Positions 1 through 7,203 of a DNA stretch of 38,995 nucleotides are shown here, one piece after another (within the stretch, counting starts at the first letter, position 1; each line of letters starts with the position of its first letter). The stretch is from Actinobacteria bacterium OK074 (GTDB lineage Bacteria > Actinomycetota > Actinomycetes > Streptomycetales > Streptomycetaceae). The notes under the pieces are model-generated. The model saw only the letters and a program-made list of their open reading frames with translations. It was not told the origin of the DNA and made no database searches. Where the stretch lies: positions 1 through 38,995 of the forward strand of contig LJCV01000308.1 of the NCBI GenBank assembly GCA_001298575.1, in the 5' to 3' direction. The position numbers and the translations under genes are program-made.

Positions 1-51
1 GCCCACAAGGCCCCCCACCCCCACCCCCCCTGCCCACCCCGGCGGAGCCGT

Positions 52-57
52 TACGCT
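52..57 (+). promoter_or_regulatory. Possible -10 element for leaderless prfB transcript
   Basis: TACGCT matches the TANNNT -10 pattern and ends 7 nt before the GTG start, so transcription would begin at or next to the start codon. No good -35 hexamer is visible. The competing explanation is the short-spaced GGGGAG acting as a ribosome binding site. Confidence 0.3.
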
Positions 58-64
58 GGGGAGC

Positions 65-1171
65 GTGGCAGTCGTCGATGTATCCGAAGAGCTCAAGTCC
101 CTCTCCTCGACCATGGAGTCGATCGAGGCCGTTCTGGACCTCGACAAGCTGAGGGCAGACATCGCCGCGCTCGAGGAGCAGGCGGCCGCGCCGTCGCTGT
201 GGGACAACCCGGACGAGGCGCAGAAGATCACCAGCAAGCTCTCCCACCTCCAGGCCGAGGTCAGGAAGGCGGAAGCGCTGCGCGGACGGATCGACGATCT
301 CTCCGTGCTCTTCGAGATGGCCGAGGAGGAGGACGACCCGGACACCCGTGCCGAGGCCGACACCGAACTCGCCGCCGTCAAGAAGGCGCTGGACGAGATG
401 GAGGTCCGCACGCTGCTCAGCGGCGAGTACGACTCCCGCGAGGCCCTCGTCAACATCCGCGCCGAGGCCGGTGGCGTCGACGCCGCCGACTTCGCCGAGA
501 AGCTGCAGCGCATGTACCTGCGGTGGGCGGAGCAGAAGGGCTACAAGACCGAGATCTACGAGACCTCGTACGCCGAAGAGGCCGGCATCAAGTCGACCAC
601 CTTCGCCGTCCAGGTGCCGTACGCGTACGGGACGCTCTCCGTCGAGCAGGGCACCCACCGGCTCGTGCGGATTTCGCCGTTCGACAACCAGGGCCGTCGG
701 CAGACCTCCTTCGCCGGGGTCGAGATCCTGCCCGTCGTCGAGCAGACCGATCACATCGAGATCGACGAGTCCGAGCTGCGCGTGGACGTGTACCGGTCCT
801 CGGGCCCGGGCGGCCAGGGCGTCAACACGACCGACTCCGCGGTCCGCCTCACCCACCTCCCCACCGGCATCGTCGTCTCCTGCCAGAACGAGCGCTCGCA
901 GATCCAGAACAAGGCCAGCGCGATGAACGTCCTCCAGGCCAAGCTGCTGGAGCGGCGCCGCCAGGAGGAGCAGGCCCGGATGGACGCCCTCAAGGGCGAC
1001 GGGGGCAACTCCTGGGGAAACCAGATGCGTTCGTACGTGCTGCACCCCTACCAGATGGTCAAGGACCTGCGCACCGACTTCGAGGTCGGCAACCCCGAGG
1101 CCGTCTTCAACGGTGAGATCGACGGCTTCCTGGAGGCCGGGATTCGCTGGCGCAAGCAGCAGGAGAAGTAA
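65..1171 (+). CDS. prfB: Peptide chain release factor 2
   Basis: RF2 recognises UGA and UAA stop codons in the ribosomal A site and triggers peptidyl-tRNA hydrolysis. The 368-residue protein has the RF2 signature SPF tripeptide at residues 204-206 and the catalytic GGQ loop at 249-251 (in SGPGGQGVNT). An N-terminal helical domain precedes them. The length is typical. The frame is uninterrupted: the programmed +1 frameshift near codon 25 used by many bacteria to autoregulate prfB is absent, as I expect for actinomycetes. The start is GTG with only a close GGGGAG upstream. A TACGCT hexamer ends 7 nt before the GTG, so a leaderless mRNA is possible. A strong terminator follows. Confidence 0.97.
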   Translation: MAVVDVSEELKSLSSTMESIEAVLDLDKLRADIAALEEQAAAPSLWDNPDEAQKITSKLSHLQAEVRKAEALRGRIDDLSVLFEMAEEEDDPDTRAEADTELAAVKKALDEMEVRTLLSGEYDSREALVNIRAEAGGVDAADFAEKLQRMYLRWAEQKGYKTEIYETSYAEEAGIKSTTFAVQVPYAYGTLSVEQGTHRLVRISPFDNQGRRQTSFAGVEILPVVEQTDHIEIDESELRVDVYRSSGPGGQGVNTTDSAVRLTHLPTGIVVSCQNERSQIQNKASAMNVLQAKLLERRRQEEQARMDALKGDGGNSWGNQMRSYVLHPYQMVKDLRTDFEVGNPEAVFNGEIDGFLEAGIRWRKQQEK

Positions 1172-1212
1172 GCCGCGGGTGGCGCGTCGCGCCGCTTTCG
1201 CAGTGCTTTGTC

Positions 1213-1253
1213 GACAAGGTGACCGCCTCCCTTCCGGGGGCGGTCGCCTTGTC
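1213..1253 (+). terminator. Terminator hairpin after prfB
   Basis: Inverted repeat with 15-nt arms (1213-1227 and 1239-1253, one G-U pair) around an 11-nt loop, 41 nt after the prfB stop. There is no long U-tract, which is normal for Streptomyces terminators. Confidence 0.85.
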
Positions 1254-1492
1254 TGCGCTGGGATGTCTGGGTTTTACGTCACAGTCACATTGCTGGTTGT
1301 CCGGCAAAGGCCGCCGTACCGGACATCGCGCGCGCAACGCCCTTGACGTTGCTTTGAAAAATGGGAAAGGTGGCGCGTGGCATGCGCATTACTGGGGCGC
1401 ATGTGAACCGGGGGCCTTCTTCACCAACTCCCGTTGATCGCGGCCCCGGGCGCTGTTCCACTGACGATCAGCTACTGGGGGTAGCAGCTCTT

Positions 1493-2353
1493 ATGACGAA
1501 GAAGACGCGGATCCGCGTCGCTCGAATAGCCGCGGGCGCCGTGATCGCCGCCGGCGCCTCGCTGACCGCCGCCGGTGCCGCTTCGGCCGCGGGTCTCGGC
1601 ATCGGCCTGACGGCCACCGACACCATCACCACCACGGACGCCGACACCACCGGCGGCTCGACCGAGGGCTCCACCACCGGGACCACCGACGGCGGCACCT
1701 CCGTGGGCGCCTCCGAGGGTTCCACGGAGGGCTCCACCACCGGCACGACCGGCGGCGACACGACCACGACCGGCGGTGACACCACCACGGGCGGCGACAC
1801 CACCACCGGTGGCGACGACTCCACCGGCGGTCTCCTCGGCGGCCTCATCGGCGGCGGGGACACCACCACGACCGGCGGCGACTCCACCACCGGCGGCGAC
1901 ACCACGACCACCGGCGGCGACACCACCACGGGCGGTGACACCACGACCGGTGGCGACACCACCACCGGCGGGGACACCACCACGGGCGGCTCCAGCACGA
2001 CCGGCGGCTCCTCCACCACGGGCGGGGACAGCACCTCCGGCGGTTCGTCCACCTCCGGCGGTTCCTCCTCCACCGGCGGCAGCTCCACCACCGGTGGCAG
2101 CGACTCCTCCGGCGGCACCGAGACCGACGGCGGCGGCAACAACCCCGTCGAGCAGGGCTCCGGTTCCTCGGCCCTGACCGACACCAGCACCTCCTCGGAC
2201 ACCTCTGCCCAGGGCAGCGGCGACCAGCTGGCCGAGACGGGTGCCGGTCAGACCGCGTTCCTGCTCATCGGCGCGGCCACCATGATCGCCGGTGGCATCG
2301 GCTTCCGTATCCTGCCGCGCCTCATGAGCGGCCGCGGCGGCGCCGTCGCGTAA
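1493..2353 (+). CDS. Sortase-anchored Thr/Gly-repeat cell-surface protein (LAETG)
   Basis: Predicted secreted, wall-anchored protein of 286 residues; specific function unknown. A basic signal peptide (MTKKTRIR, then an Ala-rich core and a likely cleavage after ASA near residue 32) is followed by a low-complexity region (about 45-225) of GGDTTT, GGSSTT and STEGSTTG repeats. The C-terminus has LAETG at 246-250, a hydrophobic segment (about 256-273) and a basic tail. This is the LAXTG sorting signal used by class E sortases, as in long chaplins. The start is the ATG after a GGGGG ribosome site; an upstream in-frame ATG at 1361 would place the signal peptide internally and is rejected. The repeats probably form an extended, possibly O-glycosylated stalk. 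Confidence 0.85.
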   Translation: MTKKTRIRVARIAAGAVIAAGASLTAAGAASAAGLGIGLTATDTITTTDADTTGGSTEGSTTGTTDGGTSVGASEGSTEGSTTGTTGGDTTTTGGDTTTGGDTTTGGDDSTGGLLGGLIGGGDTTTTGGDSTTGGDTTTTGGDTTTGGDTTTGGDTTTGGDTTTGGSSTTGGSSTTGGDSTSGGSSTSGGSSSTGGSSTTGGSDSSGGTETDGGGNNPVEQGSGSSALTDTSTSSDTSAQGSGDQLAETGAGQTAFLLIGAATMIAGGIGFRILPRLMSGRGGAVA

Positions 2354-2362
2354 CCGCCCGTT

Positions 2363-2386
2363 CCGGCCCGCCGCACGGCGGGCCGG
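2363..2386 (+). terminator. Short GC hairpin after surface-protein gene
   Basis: Nearly perfect GC-rich inverted repeat (CCGGCCCGC / GCGGGCCGG) starting 9 nt after the stop codon. It is probably the first of two tandem terminators. Confidence 0.55.
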
Positions 2387-2416
2387 TGCCGGACGGACGG
2401 ACAGGCAGGCAGGCAG

Positions 2417-2454
2417 CGGAAGGGCCCGGGACATCTTCGTCCCGGGCCCTTCCG
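2417..2454 (+). terminator. Strong terminator hairpin
   Basis: Perfect 16-bp stem (2417-2432 with 2439-2454) around the loop ATCTTC. It lies between the plus-strand surface-protein gene and the convergent zinc-ribbon gene, so it may act in both directions. Short direct repeats (GGAC and AGGC units, about 2391-2416) lie just before it. Confidence 0.9.
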
Positions 2455-2478
2455 TCGTTCCCATTCCGTATCTGCGCG

Positions 2479-2517
2479 GTCCGTACCTGTACGACATTCT
2501 GTACAGGCCGTACGGAC
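2479..2517. repeat. Imperfect inverted repeat rich in GTAC
   Basis: Arms 2479-2492 and 2501-2517 are complementary apart from a 3-nt bulge. It lies 61 nt downstream of the minus-strand small gene, so it may terminate that gene. An operator role cannot be excluded. Confidence 0.4.
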
Positions 2518-2577
2518 GTACGGCTGTGTGTGCTGCCGTACGCGCGCGTGCCCTGTGTCGGCGCGTGCCTCCCCCGG

Positions 2578-2769
2578 CTACGCCGTCTGGTGTGCCACCA
2601 GCGCCAGCGCCGCGATCAGTACGGCGATCAGCGCGATCAGCGCCGTCGGATTCAGCCCCGAGAAGGGGCCGTCCTGCTGGAGCCGCTGTCGGCTGGCACG
2701 GCAGACGGGGCAGCGGCCCTCGCTCACGGGCGCCGCGCAGTTCGCGCACACCAATCGGTCGTACGTCAT
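2578..2769 (-). CDS. Small zinc-ribbon membrane protein
   Basis: Protein of 63 residues with two CxxC knuckles (CANC at 8-11, CPVC at 20-23), a short linker and one C-terminal hydrophobic helix (about 44-60). This fits a zinc-ribbon domain anchored in the membrane; function unknown. The ATG is preceded by AAGGAGG at good spacing, which supports a real gene. It is convergent with the surface-protein gene and divergent from ftsE. I recall a similar small gene at this place in other Streptomyces, which supports conservation but was not checked. Confidence 0.75.
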   Translation of the reverse strand: MTYDRLVCANCAAPVSEGRCPVCRASRQRLQQDGPFSGLNPTALIALIAVLIAALALVAHQTA

Positions 2770-3073
2770 GCGCTTGCCCTCCTTGCGCCGTTTCTACTTA
2801 CACAACGCTTGGGGAGACGTGGGCGTTCCCCTGTACCACTGTGCCAGGTTCCTCCGGAGGTTGCGCAGGTCGCCTCCAGAGGGGTGGTACCTGGTTGTTT
2901 CGCGGCTGCGGGCCGTGGGGGTTGCTCGCGCAGTTCCCCGCGCCCCTTGAGGGCGCTGCTGTCGGCCGAGACAAAAAGGTGCAAGTGCGTGCAACCCTGA
3001 CCGGCGACTGCGGGTGTGCACCCTTGTCGCGTATGGTCACGCTCATCAACCCCCGGCGACTTGTGGTGCATCC
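2770..3073. other. Intergenic region upstream of ftsE
   Basis: About 300 bp between divergent genes. It holds the ribosome binding site of the small gene, a GGTTCCTCCGGAGG dyad near 2848, one copy of a common Streptomyces intergenic repeat and a TATGGT hexamer at 3031-3036 that could be a -10 element for ftsE. No convincing gene is seen in it. Confidence 0.5.
2902..2957 (+). repeat. Copy of a widespread Streptomyces intergenic repeat
   Basis: Contains the core GCTCGCGCAGTTCCCCGCG followed by CCCCTT, preceded by a GCTGCGGG segment. I recognise this element from many Streptomyces intergenic regions. A related copy lies at about 16243-16330. Its function is not known to me. Confidence 0.6.
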
Positions 3074-3763
3074 GTGATCCGATTCGACAACGTCTCCAAG
3101 GTCTACCCCAAGCAGAACCGTCCAGCCCTCCGGGATGTCACCCTGGAGATCGAGAAGGGCGAGTTCGTGTTTCTCGTGGGGTCCTCGGGCTCCGGAAAGT
3201 CCACCTTCCTGCGGCTGGTCCTCCGCGAGGAGCGGTGCAGCCAGGGGCAGGTGCACGTGCTGGGCAAGGACCTCGCGCGCATCTCCAACTGGAAGGTGCC
3301 GCAGATGCGCCGCCAGCTGGGGACCGTTTTCCAGGACTTCCGGCTGCTGCCGAACAAGACCGTCGGCGAGAACGTCGCCTTCGCGCAGGAAGTGATCGGC
3401 AAGTCGAAGGGCGAGATCCGCAAGTCCGTGCCCCAGGTGCTCGACCTCGTCGGACTCGGCGAGAAGGAGGACCGGATGCCCGGCGAGCTGTCCGGTGGTG
3501 AACAGCAGCGGGTCGCCATCGCCCGCGCGTTCGTCAACCGGCCCAAGCTACTCATCGCCGACGAGCCCACCGGCAACCTCGACCCGCAGACCTCCGTCGG
3601 CATCATGAAGCTGCTCGACCGCATCAACCGGACGGGCACCACTGTGATCATGGCCACCCACGACCAGAACATCGTGGACCAGATGCGCAAGCGCGTCATC
3701 GAGCTGGAGAAGGGCCTCCTCGTCCGCGACCAGAAGCGCGGCGTCTACGGCTACCAGCACTGA
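3074..3763 (+). CDS. ftsE: Cell-division ABC transporter ATPase FtsE
   Basis: Cytoplasmic ATPase that pairs with FtsX to control peptidoglycan hydrolases at the division site. The 229 residues include Walker A (GSSGSGKST, 36-44), the ABC signature (LSGGEQQ, 139-145) and Walker B with catalytic Glu (LLIADEP, 159-165). The GTG start gives a protein beginning VIRFDNVSKVY, the usual FtsE N-terminus. The alternative GTG at 3014 would add 20 residues unlike the family. The ribosome site is weak. ftsX follows after 27 nt, so the two are co-transcribed. Confidence 0.96.
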   Translation: MIRFDNVSKVYPKQNRPALRDVTLEIEKGEFVFLVGSSGSGKSTFLRLVLREERCSQGQVHVLGKDLARISNWKVPQMRRQLGTVFQDFRLLPNKTVGENVAFAQEVIGKSKGEIRKSVPQVLDLVGLGEKEDRMPGELSGGEQQRVAIARAFVNRPKLLIADEPTGNLDPQTSVGIMKLLDRINRTGTTVIMATHDQNIVDQMRKRVIELEKGLLVRDQKRGVYGYQH

Positions 3764-3790
3764 CCTCCCAGAAAGGCCACAGCAGACGCC

Positions 3791-4708
3791 ATGCGCGCGC
3801 AGTTCGTAGTGTCGGAGATCGGGGCCGGTCTCCGCCGCAATCTGACGATGACCTTCGCGGTCGTCGTGTCGGTCGCCCTCTCCCTCGCCCTCTTCGGCGC
3901 CTCGCTCCTGATGAGCGACCAGGTGAGCACGATGAAGGGCTACTGGTACGACAAGATCAACGTTTCGATCTTCTTGTGCAACAAGAGCGACGCCGAGTCG
4001 GACGCGGCCTGCACCAAGGGCGCGATCACCGCCCAGGAGAAGACGCAGATTCTTTCCGACCTGAAAAAAATGTCGGTTGTCGAGTCGGTCTCGTACGAGT
4101 CGCAGGACACGGCCTACAAGCACTACAAGGAGCAGTTCGGCGACTCCCCGCTGGCCGCCTCGCTGACTCCGGACCAGATGCAGGAGTCGTACCGCATCAA
4201 GCTGAAGGACCCGCAGCAGTACCAGGTCATCGCCTCCGCCTTCGAGGGGCGCGACGGGGTGCAGTCGGTGCAGGACCAGAAGAGCATCCTCGACAACCTG
4301 TTCGGGCTGCTCAACGGCATGAACTGGGCCGCGCGCGCGGTGATGGCCATGATGCTCGTCGTCGCGCTGATGCTCATCGTCAACACGGTGCGCGTCTCCG
4401 CCTTCAGCAGGAGGCGCGAGACCGGGATCATGCGGCTGGTGGGGGCCTCCGGGTTCTACATCCAGGCGCCGTTCATCGCCGAGGCCGCGGTCGCCGGACT
4501 CATCGGCGGGACCGTCGCGTGTGGCTTCCTGGTGATCGCCCGGTACTTCATCATCGACCACGGGCTCGCCCTGTCGCAGAAGCTGAACCTGATCAACTTC
4601 ATCGGCTGGGACGCCGTTCTCGCCAAGCTCCCGCTGATCCTGGCCACCAGTCTGCTGATGCCCGCCCTGGCCGCGTTCTTCGCGTTGCGTAAGTACCTCA
4701 AGGTGTGA
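3791..4708 (+). CDS. ftsX: Cell-division protein FtsX
   Basis: Integral membrane partner of FtsE. The 305 residues show the FtsX layout: one N-terminal helix (about 20-42), a large extracellular loop (about 43-175) that in relatives contacts wall hydrolases, then three helices in the FtsX/MacB permease domain. The extracellular loop contains two cysteines (CNKSDAESDAAC) that could form a disulfide, as seen in mycobacterial FtsX. A GAAAGG ribosome site precedes the ATG. An A7 run at 4066-4072 is unusual in this GC-rich sequence. Confidence 0.95.
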   Translation: MRAQFVVSEIGAGLRRNLTMTFAVVVSVALSLALFGASLLMSDQVSTMKGYWYDKINVSIFLCNKSDAESDAACTKGAITAQEKTQILSDLKKMSVVESVSYESQDTAYKHYKEQFGDSPLAASLTPDQMQESYRIKLKDPQQYQVIASAFEGRDGVQSVQDQKSILDNLFGLLNGMNWAARAVMAMMLVVALMLIVNTVRVSAFSRRRETGIMRLVGASGFYIQAPFIAEAAVAGLIGGTVACGFLVIARYFIIDHGLALSQKLNLINFIGWDAVLAKLPLILATSLLMPALAAFFALRKYLKV

Positions 4709-4716
4709 CGTACGAC

Positions 4717-4758
4717 AAGGGGGCCGTCCCGGCAACCGCCGGTACGGCACAACCCCTT
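4717..4758 (+). terminator. Hairpin between ftsX and the S41 protease gene
   Basis: Inner stem 4723-4733 / 4738-4748 (one mismatch) extended by AAGGGG / CCCCTT outer arms with a 4-nt bulge. It could terminate or attenuate ftsEX transcription. Confidence 0.55.
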
Positions 4759-4762
4759 GGCC

Positions 4763-4768
4763 TACACT
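4763..4768 (+). promoter_or_regulatory. Possible -10 element for leaderless protease transcript
   Basis: TACACT ends 7 nt before the ATG at 4776, and no ribosome binding site is visible upstream of that ATG. The geometry matches the prfB start. No clear -35 is seen because the preceding hairpin occupies that position. Confidence 0.4.
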
Positions 4769-4775
4769 CACCGGC

Positions 4776-5951
4776 ATGTCAGGTCGTGACTTGTTCACAC
4801 AGCCCCGCCGCGCAGGCCGCGGGGCCGCCCTGACATTGGTGTTCGCGAGCGTCCTGGTGGCCGGGGCCACGACCGGCTCCTTCGACGAGACGGCCGCCTC
4901 CGGCCGGAAGTCCACCGCCTCCCCGAGCCCCCGTACGACCCCGGTCAGCAGCCAGGAGGAAGTCACCCAGGCCGCCGAGAAGGCCGCCGCCGACGGGAAG
5001 TCCCCCATGGAGGCCGCCGAGCGTGCCGTCAGCCGCAGCGGAGACCGCTGGGGTGCCGTTTACTCCCAGGGCGAGTACGAGGAGTTCCAGGAGGCCCTGG
5101 ACGGCTCGTACACGGGCGTCGGGCTGTGGGCCCGGCGGGAGGCCAGTGGCCGTATCGAGGTCACCAAGGTGGCGTCCGGGTCGCCCGCCGCGCAGGCCGG
5201 GGTCCGCAAGGGCGACCGGCTGCGCAGCGTCGACGGCGAGGACGTCGACGGCAAGCCCGTCACCGAGGTGGTCTCCTTACTGCGCGGCGACGCCGACGAC
5301 GCGGCCGCCGGCACCCTCGTCTCCCTCGGTCTGCAACGCGGCACACACGCGTGGACCGAAATCGTGCGCCGCGCCCGCCTCTCCGCCGACGACGTGACCG
5401 TGCGCCGCGTCGCCGGTTCGACCACCGTGATCAAGGTGGCCGCCTTCACCAAGGGCTCCGGCGACCTCGTCCGCGCCGCCGTCGACCGGGCGCCCGAGGG
5501 CGGCGGCATCGTCCTCGACCTGCGCGGCAACTCCGGCGGCCTGGTCGCCGAGGCCACCACCGCGGCCTCCGCCTTCCTCGACGGCGGCCTCGTCGCCACG
5601 TACGACGTCGACGGCGTCCAGCGCGCCCTGCACGCGAGCGCCGGGGGCGACACCACCAGACCCCTGGTCGTGCTCGTCGACGGCGGCACGATGAGCGCGG
5701 CCGAACTGCTGACGGGGGCCCTCCAGGACCGCGGCCGGGCCGTCGTCGTGGGCAGCCGCACCTTCGGCAAGGGCTCCGTCCAGATGCCCACGACCCTGCC
5801 CGACGGGATGGTCGCCGAACTGACCGTGGGGCACTACCGCACCCCCTCCGGGCACAGCGTCGACGGCGTCGGCATCACCCCGGACCTGGTGGCCGCCGCC
5901 GACGTCCTCAGCCGCGCGGAGTCCGTGCTCGGCGGGCTCGGCGACCCGTAG
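4776..5951 (+). CDS. S41 C-terminal processing protease (CtpA/Prc family)
   Basis: Secreted or membrane-anchored serine protease that trims C-termini of envelope proteins. The 391 residues have an N-terminal hydrophobic signal or anchor (about 14-33), a helical lead-in, a PDZ domain (about 105-190, with YTGVGLW and GDRLRSVDGEDV) and the S41 catalytic core. Nucleophile Ser307 lies in GTMSAAE and the general base Lys332 in TFGKGSVQ, the expected dyad spacing of 25. Codon 168 is TTA (5277-5279), the rare leucine codon read by the bldA tRNA in Streptomyces, so translation may depend on developmental stage. Its position after ftsEX suggests a link to division or envelope maintenance. Confidence 0.92.
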   Translation: MSGRDLFTQPRRAGRGAALTLVFASVLVAGATTGSFDETAASGRKSTASPSPRTTPVSSQEEVTQAAEKAAADGKSPMEAAERAVSRSGDRWGAVYSQGEYEEFQEALDGSYTGVGLWARREASGRIEVTKVASGSPAAQAGVRKGDRLRSVDGEDVDGKPVTEVVSLLRGDADDAAAGTLVSLGLQRGTHAWTEIVRRARLSADDVTVRRVAGSTTVIKVAAFTKGSGDLVRAAVDRAPEGGGIVLDLRGNSGGLVAEATTAASAFLDGGLVATYDVDGVQRALHASAGGDTTRPLVVLVDGGTMSAAELLTGALQDRGRAVVVGSRTFGKGSVQMPTTLPDGMVAELTVGHYRTPSGHSVDGVGITPDLVAAADVLSRAESVLGGLGDP

Positions 5952-6034
5952 GGGCCTGCGCGCGGCCCACGCGCGCGTGCTCGCGTAAACGGCTTTCCCC
6001 TCGGCCCCCGCGGGGTGCGAAAATGGCCAGCACT

Positions 6035-6595
6035 ATGGCCAAGGGAATGTACGTACCGAAAGAGTCCCAGCAGAAGCAGGGCAAGCAGGGCTCGGCCGCC
6101 ACGGCGAGGGACGGCGAGAAGGGCGGCAAGCGCAAGATCGTCGCCCAGAACAAGAAGGCGCGCCACGACTACGCGATCATCGACACCTTCGAGGCCGGGC
6201 TCGTGCTGACCGGTACCGAGGTCAAGTCGCTGCGGCAGGGGCGGGCCTCGCTGGTCGACGGCTTCGTGCAGATCGACGGGAACGAGGCGTGGCTGCACAA
6301 CGCCCACATCCCGGAGTACCACCAGGGGACCTGGACGAACCACTCCGTGCGGCGCAAGCGGAAGCTGCTGTTGCACCGCGAGGAGATCGACAAGCTGGAG
6401 TCGAAGTCCGAGGAGACGGGGCACACGATCATCCCCCTCGCCCTGTACTTCACGAACGGCCGGGCGAAGGCGGAGATCGCGCTCGCCCGCGGCAAGAAGG
6501 AGTACGACAAGCGGCAGACCCTGCGCGAGAAGCAGGACCGCCGGGAGTCGGACCGCGCCATCGCGGCGGCGAAGCGGAAGCAACGCGGTGAGTAG
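6035..6595 (+). CDS. smpB: SsrA-binding protein SmpB
   Basis: Binds tmRNA and delivers it to stalled ribosomes for trans-translation. The 186 residues begin MAKGMYVPKE, followed by a hydrophilic extension (about 1-33) and the SmpB core, which starts KIVAQNKKARHDY and contains TGTEVKSLRQGRASL. The basic C-terminal tail that enters the mRNA channel ends KRKQRGE. Three in-frame ATGs (6023, 6035, 6047) are possible and none has a good ribosome site. I chose 6035 because relatives commonly begin at or near MYVPKES. The tmRNA gene follows 111 nt downstream. Confidence 0.95.
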   Translation: MAKGMYVPKESQQKQGKQGSAATARDGEKGGKRKIVAQNKKARHDYAIIDTFEAGLVLTGTEVKSLRQGRASLVDGFVQIDGNEAWLHNAHIPEYHQGTWTNHSVRRKRKLLLHREEIDKLESKSEETGHTIIPLALYFTNGRAKAEIALARGKKEYDKRQTLREKQDRRESDRAIAAAKRKQRGE

Positions 6596-6663
6596 CGGGA
6601 TGAGTAGCGGCGACTGACAGGAATACGGTGGCATCGGCGTGCGTTGGTCACGTACGATGGGGA

Positions 6664-6683
6664 CACACCCCACAGCGGGTGTG
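6664..6683 (+). terminator. Small hairpin between smpB and ssrA
   Basis: CACACCC / GGGTGTG stem (7 bp) with the loop CACAGC. It may end smpB mRNA or be part of the ssrA leader. A TAGATT hexamer at 6688-6693, 13 nt before the tmRNA 5' end, could be a -10 element. Confidence 0.4.
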
Positions 6684-6706
6684 GCAGTAGATTGAAAAAA
6701 CAACAT

Positions 6707-7092
6707 GGGGATGATCGGTTTCGACAGCGGCTGTCGAAGCAGGTGAAGCGTGTCGAGGAAGCGGCAATGATCTCGTTAACCATATGTCGCAACCAATAAT
6801 CGCCAATTCCAAGAGCGATTCCCGCGCCTTCGCCCTCGCTGCCTAATTAGGTAGTGAGTGAAGGCCCTTAACGGGTGTCAGCCCGGGAGTGTTCCCGACC
6901 CGGACCCTGGCATAATCTAGGGGACTAAACCATCGAGCCCGGTCACGGGGTTCGGTGGGAAATCAAACAGTGACTGGGCCTGTCGGCGACTTGTTCGCGT
7001 GATCACCGGGGCCGAGAAAAGCGCAGCGAACTGCACACGGAGAAGCCCTGATTCTGCACCGTTGGACGCGGGTTCGATTCCCGCCATCTCCA
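6707..7092 (+). ncRNA. ssrA: tmRNA (transfer-messenger RNA)
   Basis: The acceptor stem pairs 5' GGGGATG (6707-6713) with CATCTCC (7085-7091). A TGATCGGTTTCGACAG D-arm-like segment and a T-arm with GGTTCGATTCC near the 3' end are present. The 3' CCA is not encoded; the genome continues ACACGATC. The tag reading frame runs from a GCC resume codon at 6802 to GCC at 6841-6843, then TAA, and encodes ANSKSDSRAFALAA (14 residues) ending in the protease-recognised LAA. The size of 386 nt is normal for Streptomyces. It directly follows smpB, its protein partner. Confidence 0.97.
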
Positions 7093-7099
7093 CACGATC

Positions 7100-7119
7100 G
7101 AGAGGTTCTCGGACCTCTC
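7100..7119 (+). terminator. Short hairpin after tmRNA
   Basis: GAGAGGT / ACCTCTC stem with a 6-nt loop, starting 8 nt after the tmRNA 3' end. It could aid 3' end formation. Confidence 0.5.
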
Positions 7120-7131
7120 AACCCATGTGGG

Positions 7132-7167
7132 CGAAGGGCCCGTTGCTTTCGAGCAGCGGGCCCTTCG
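7132..7167. terminator. Bidirectional terminator with TTCG tetraloop
   Basis: 16-bp stem (7132-7147 with 7152-7167, one G-U pair) closed by a TTCG tetraloop. It lies between tmRNA on the plus strand and the LacI gene end on the minus strand, so it probably serves both. Confidence 0.9.
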
Positions 7168-7203
7168 TCATGTCCGGTTCTTGGTCATGCCTGTGTCCTG
7201 TCC

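Noticed and set aside
1361..1492. 44-codon upstream extension of the LAETG protein
   Set aside because: It would place the signal peptide internally. The ATG at 1493 has a ribosome site and a normal signal peptide.
1472..2749. Long minus-strand open frame of Gly/Ala/Arg repeats opposite the surface protein gene
   Set aside because: Mirror of a GC-rich repetitive gene. No homology-like motifs, no start signal, and it overlaps the zinc-ribbon gene.
5126..6034. Arg/Pro-rich frame continuous with smpB
   Set aside because: Shadow frame of the protease gene. SmpB homology begins only at about 6035.
7093..7203. Attachment-site duplication after tmRNA
   Set aside because: No integrase gene and no second copy of the tmRNA 3' end noticed in the window.
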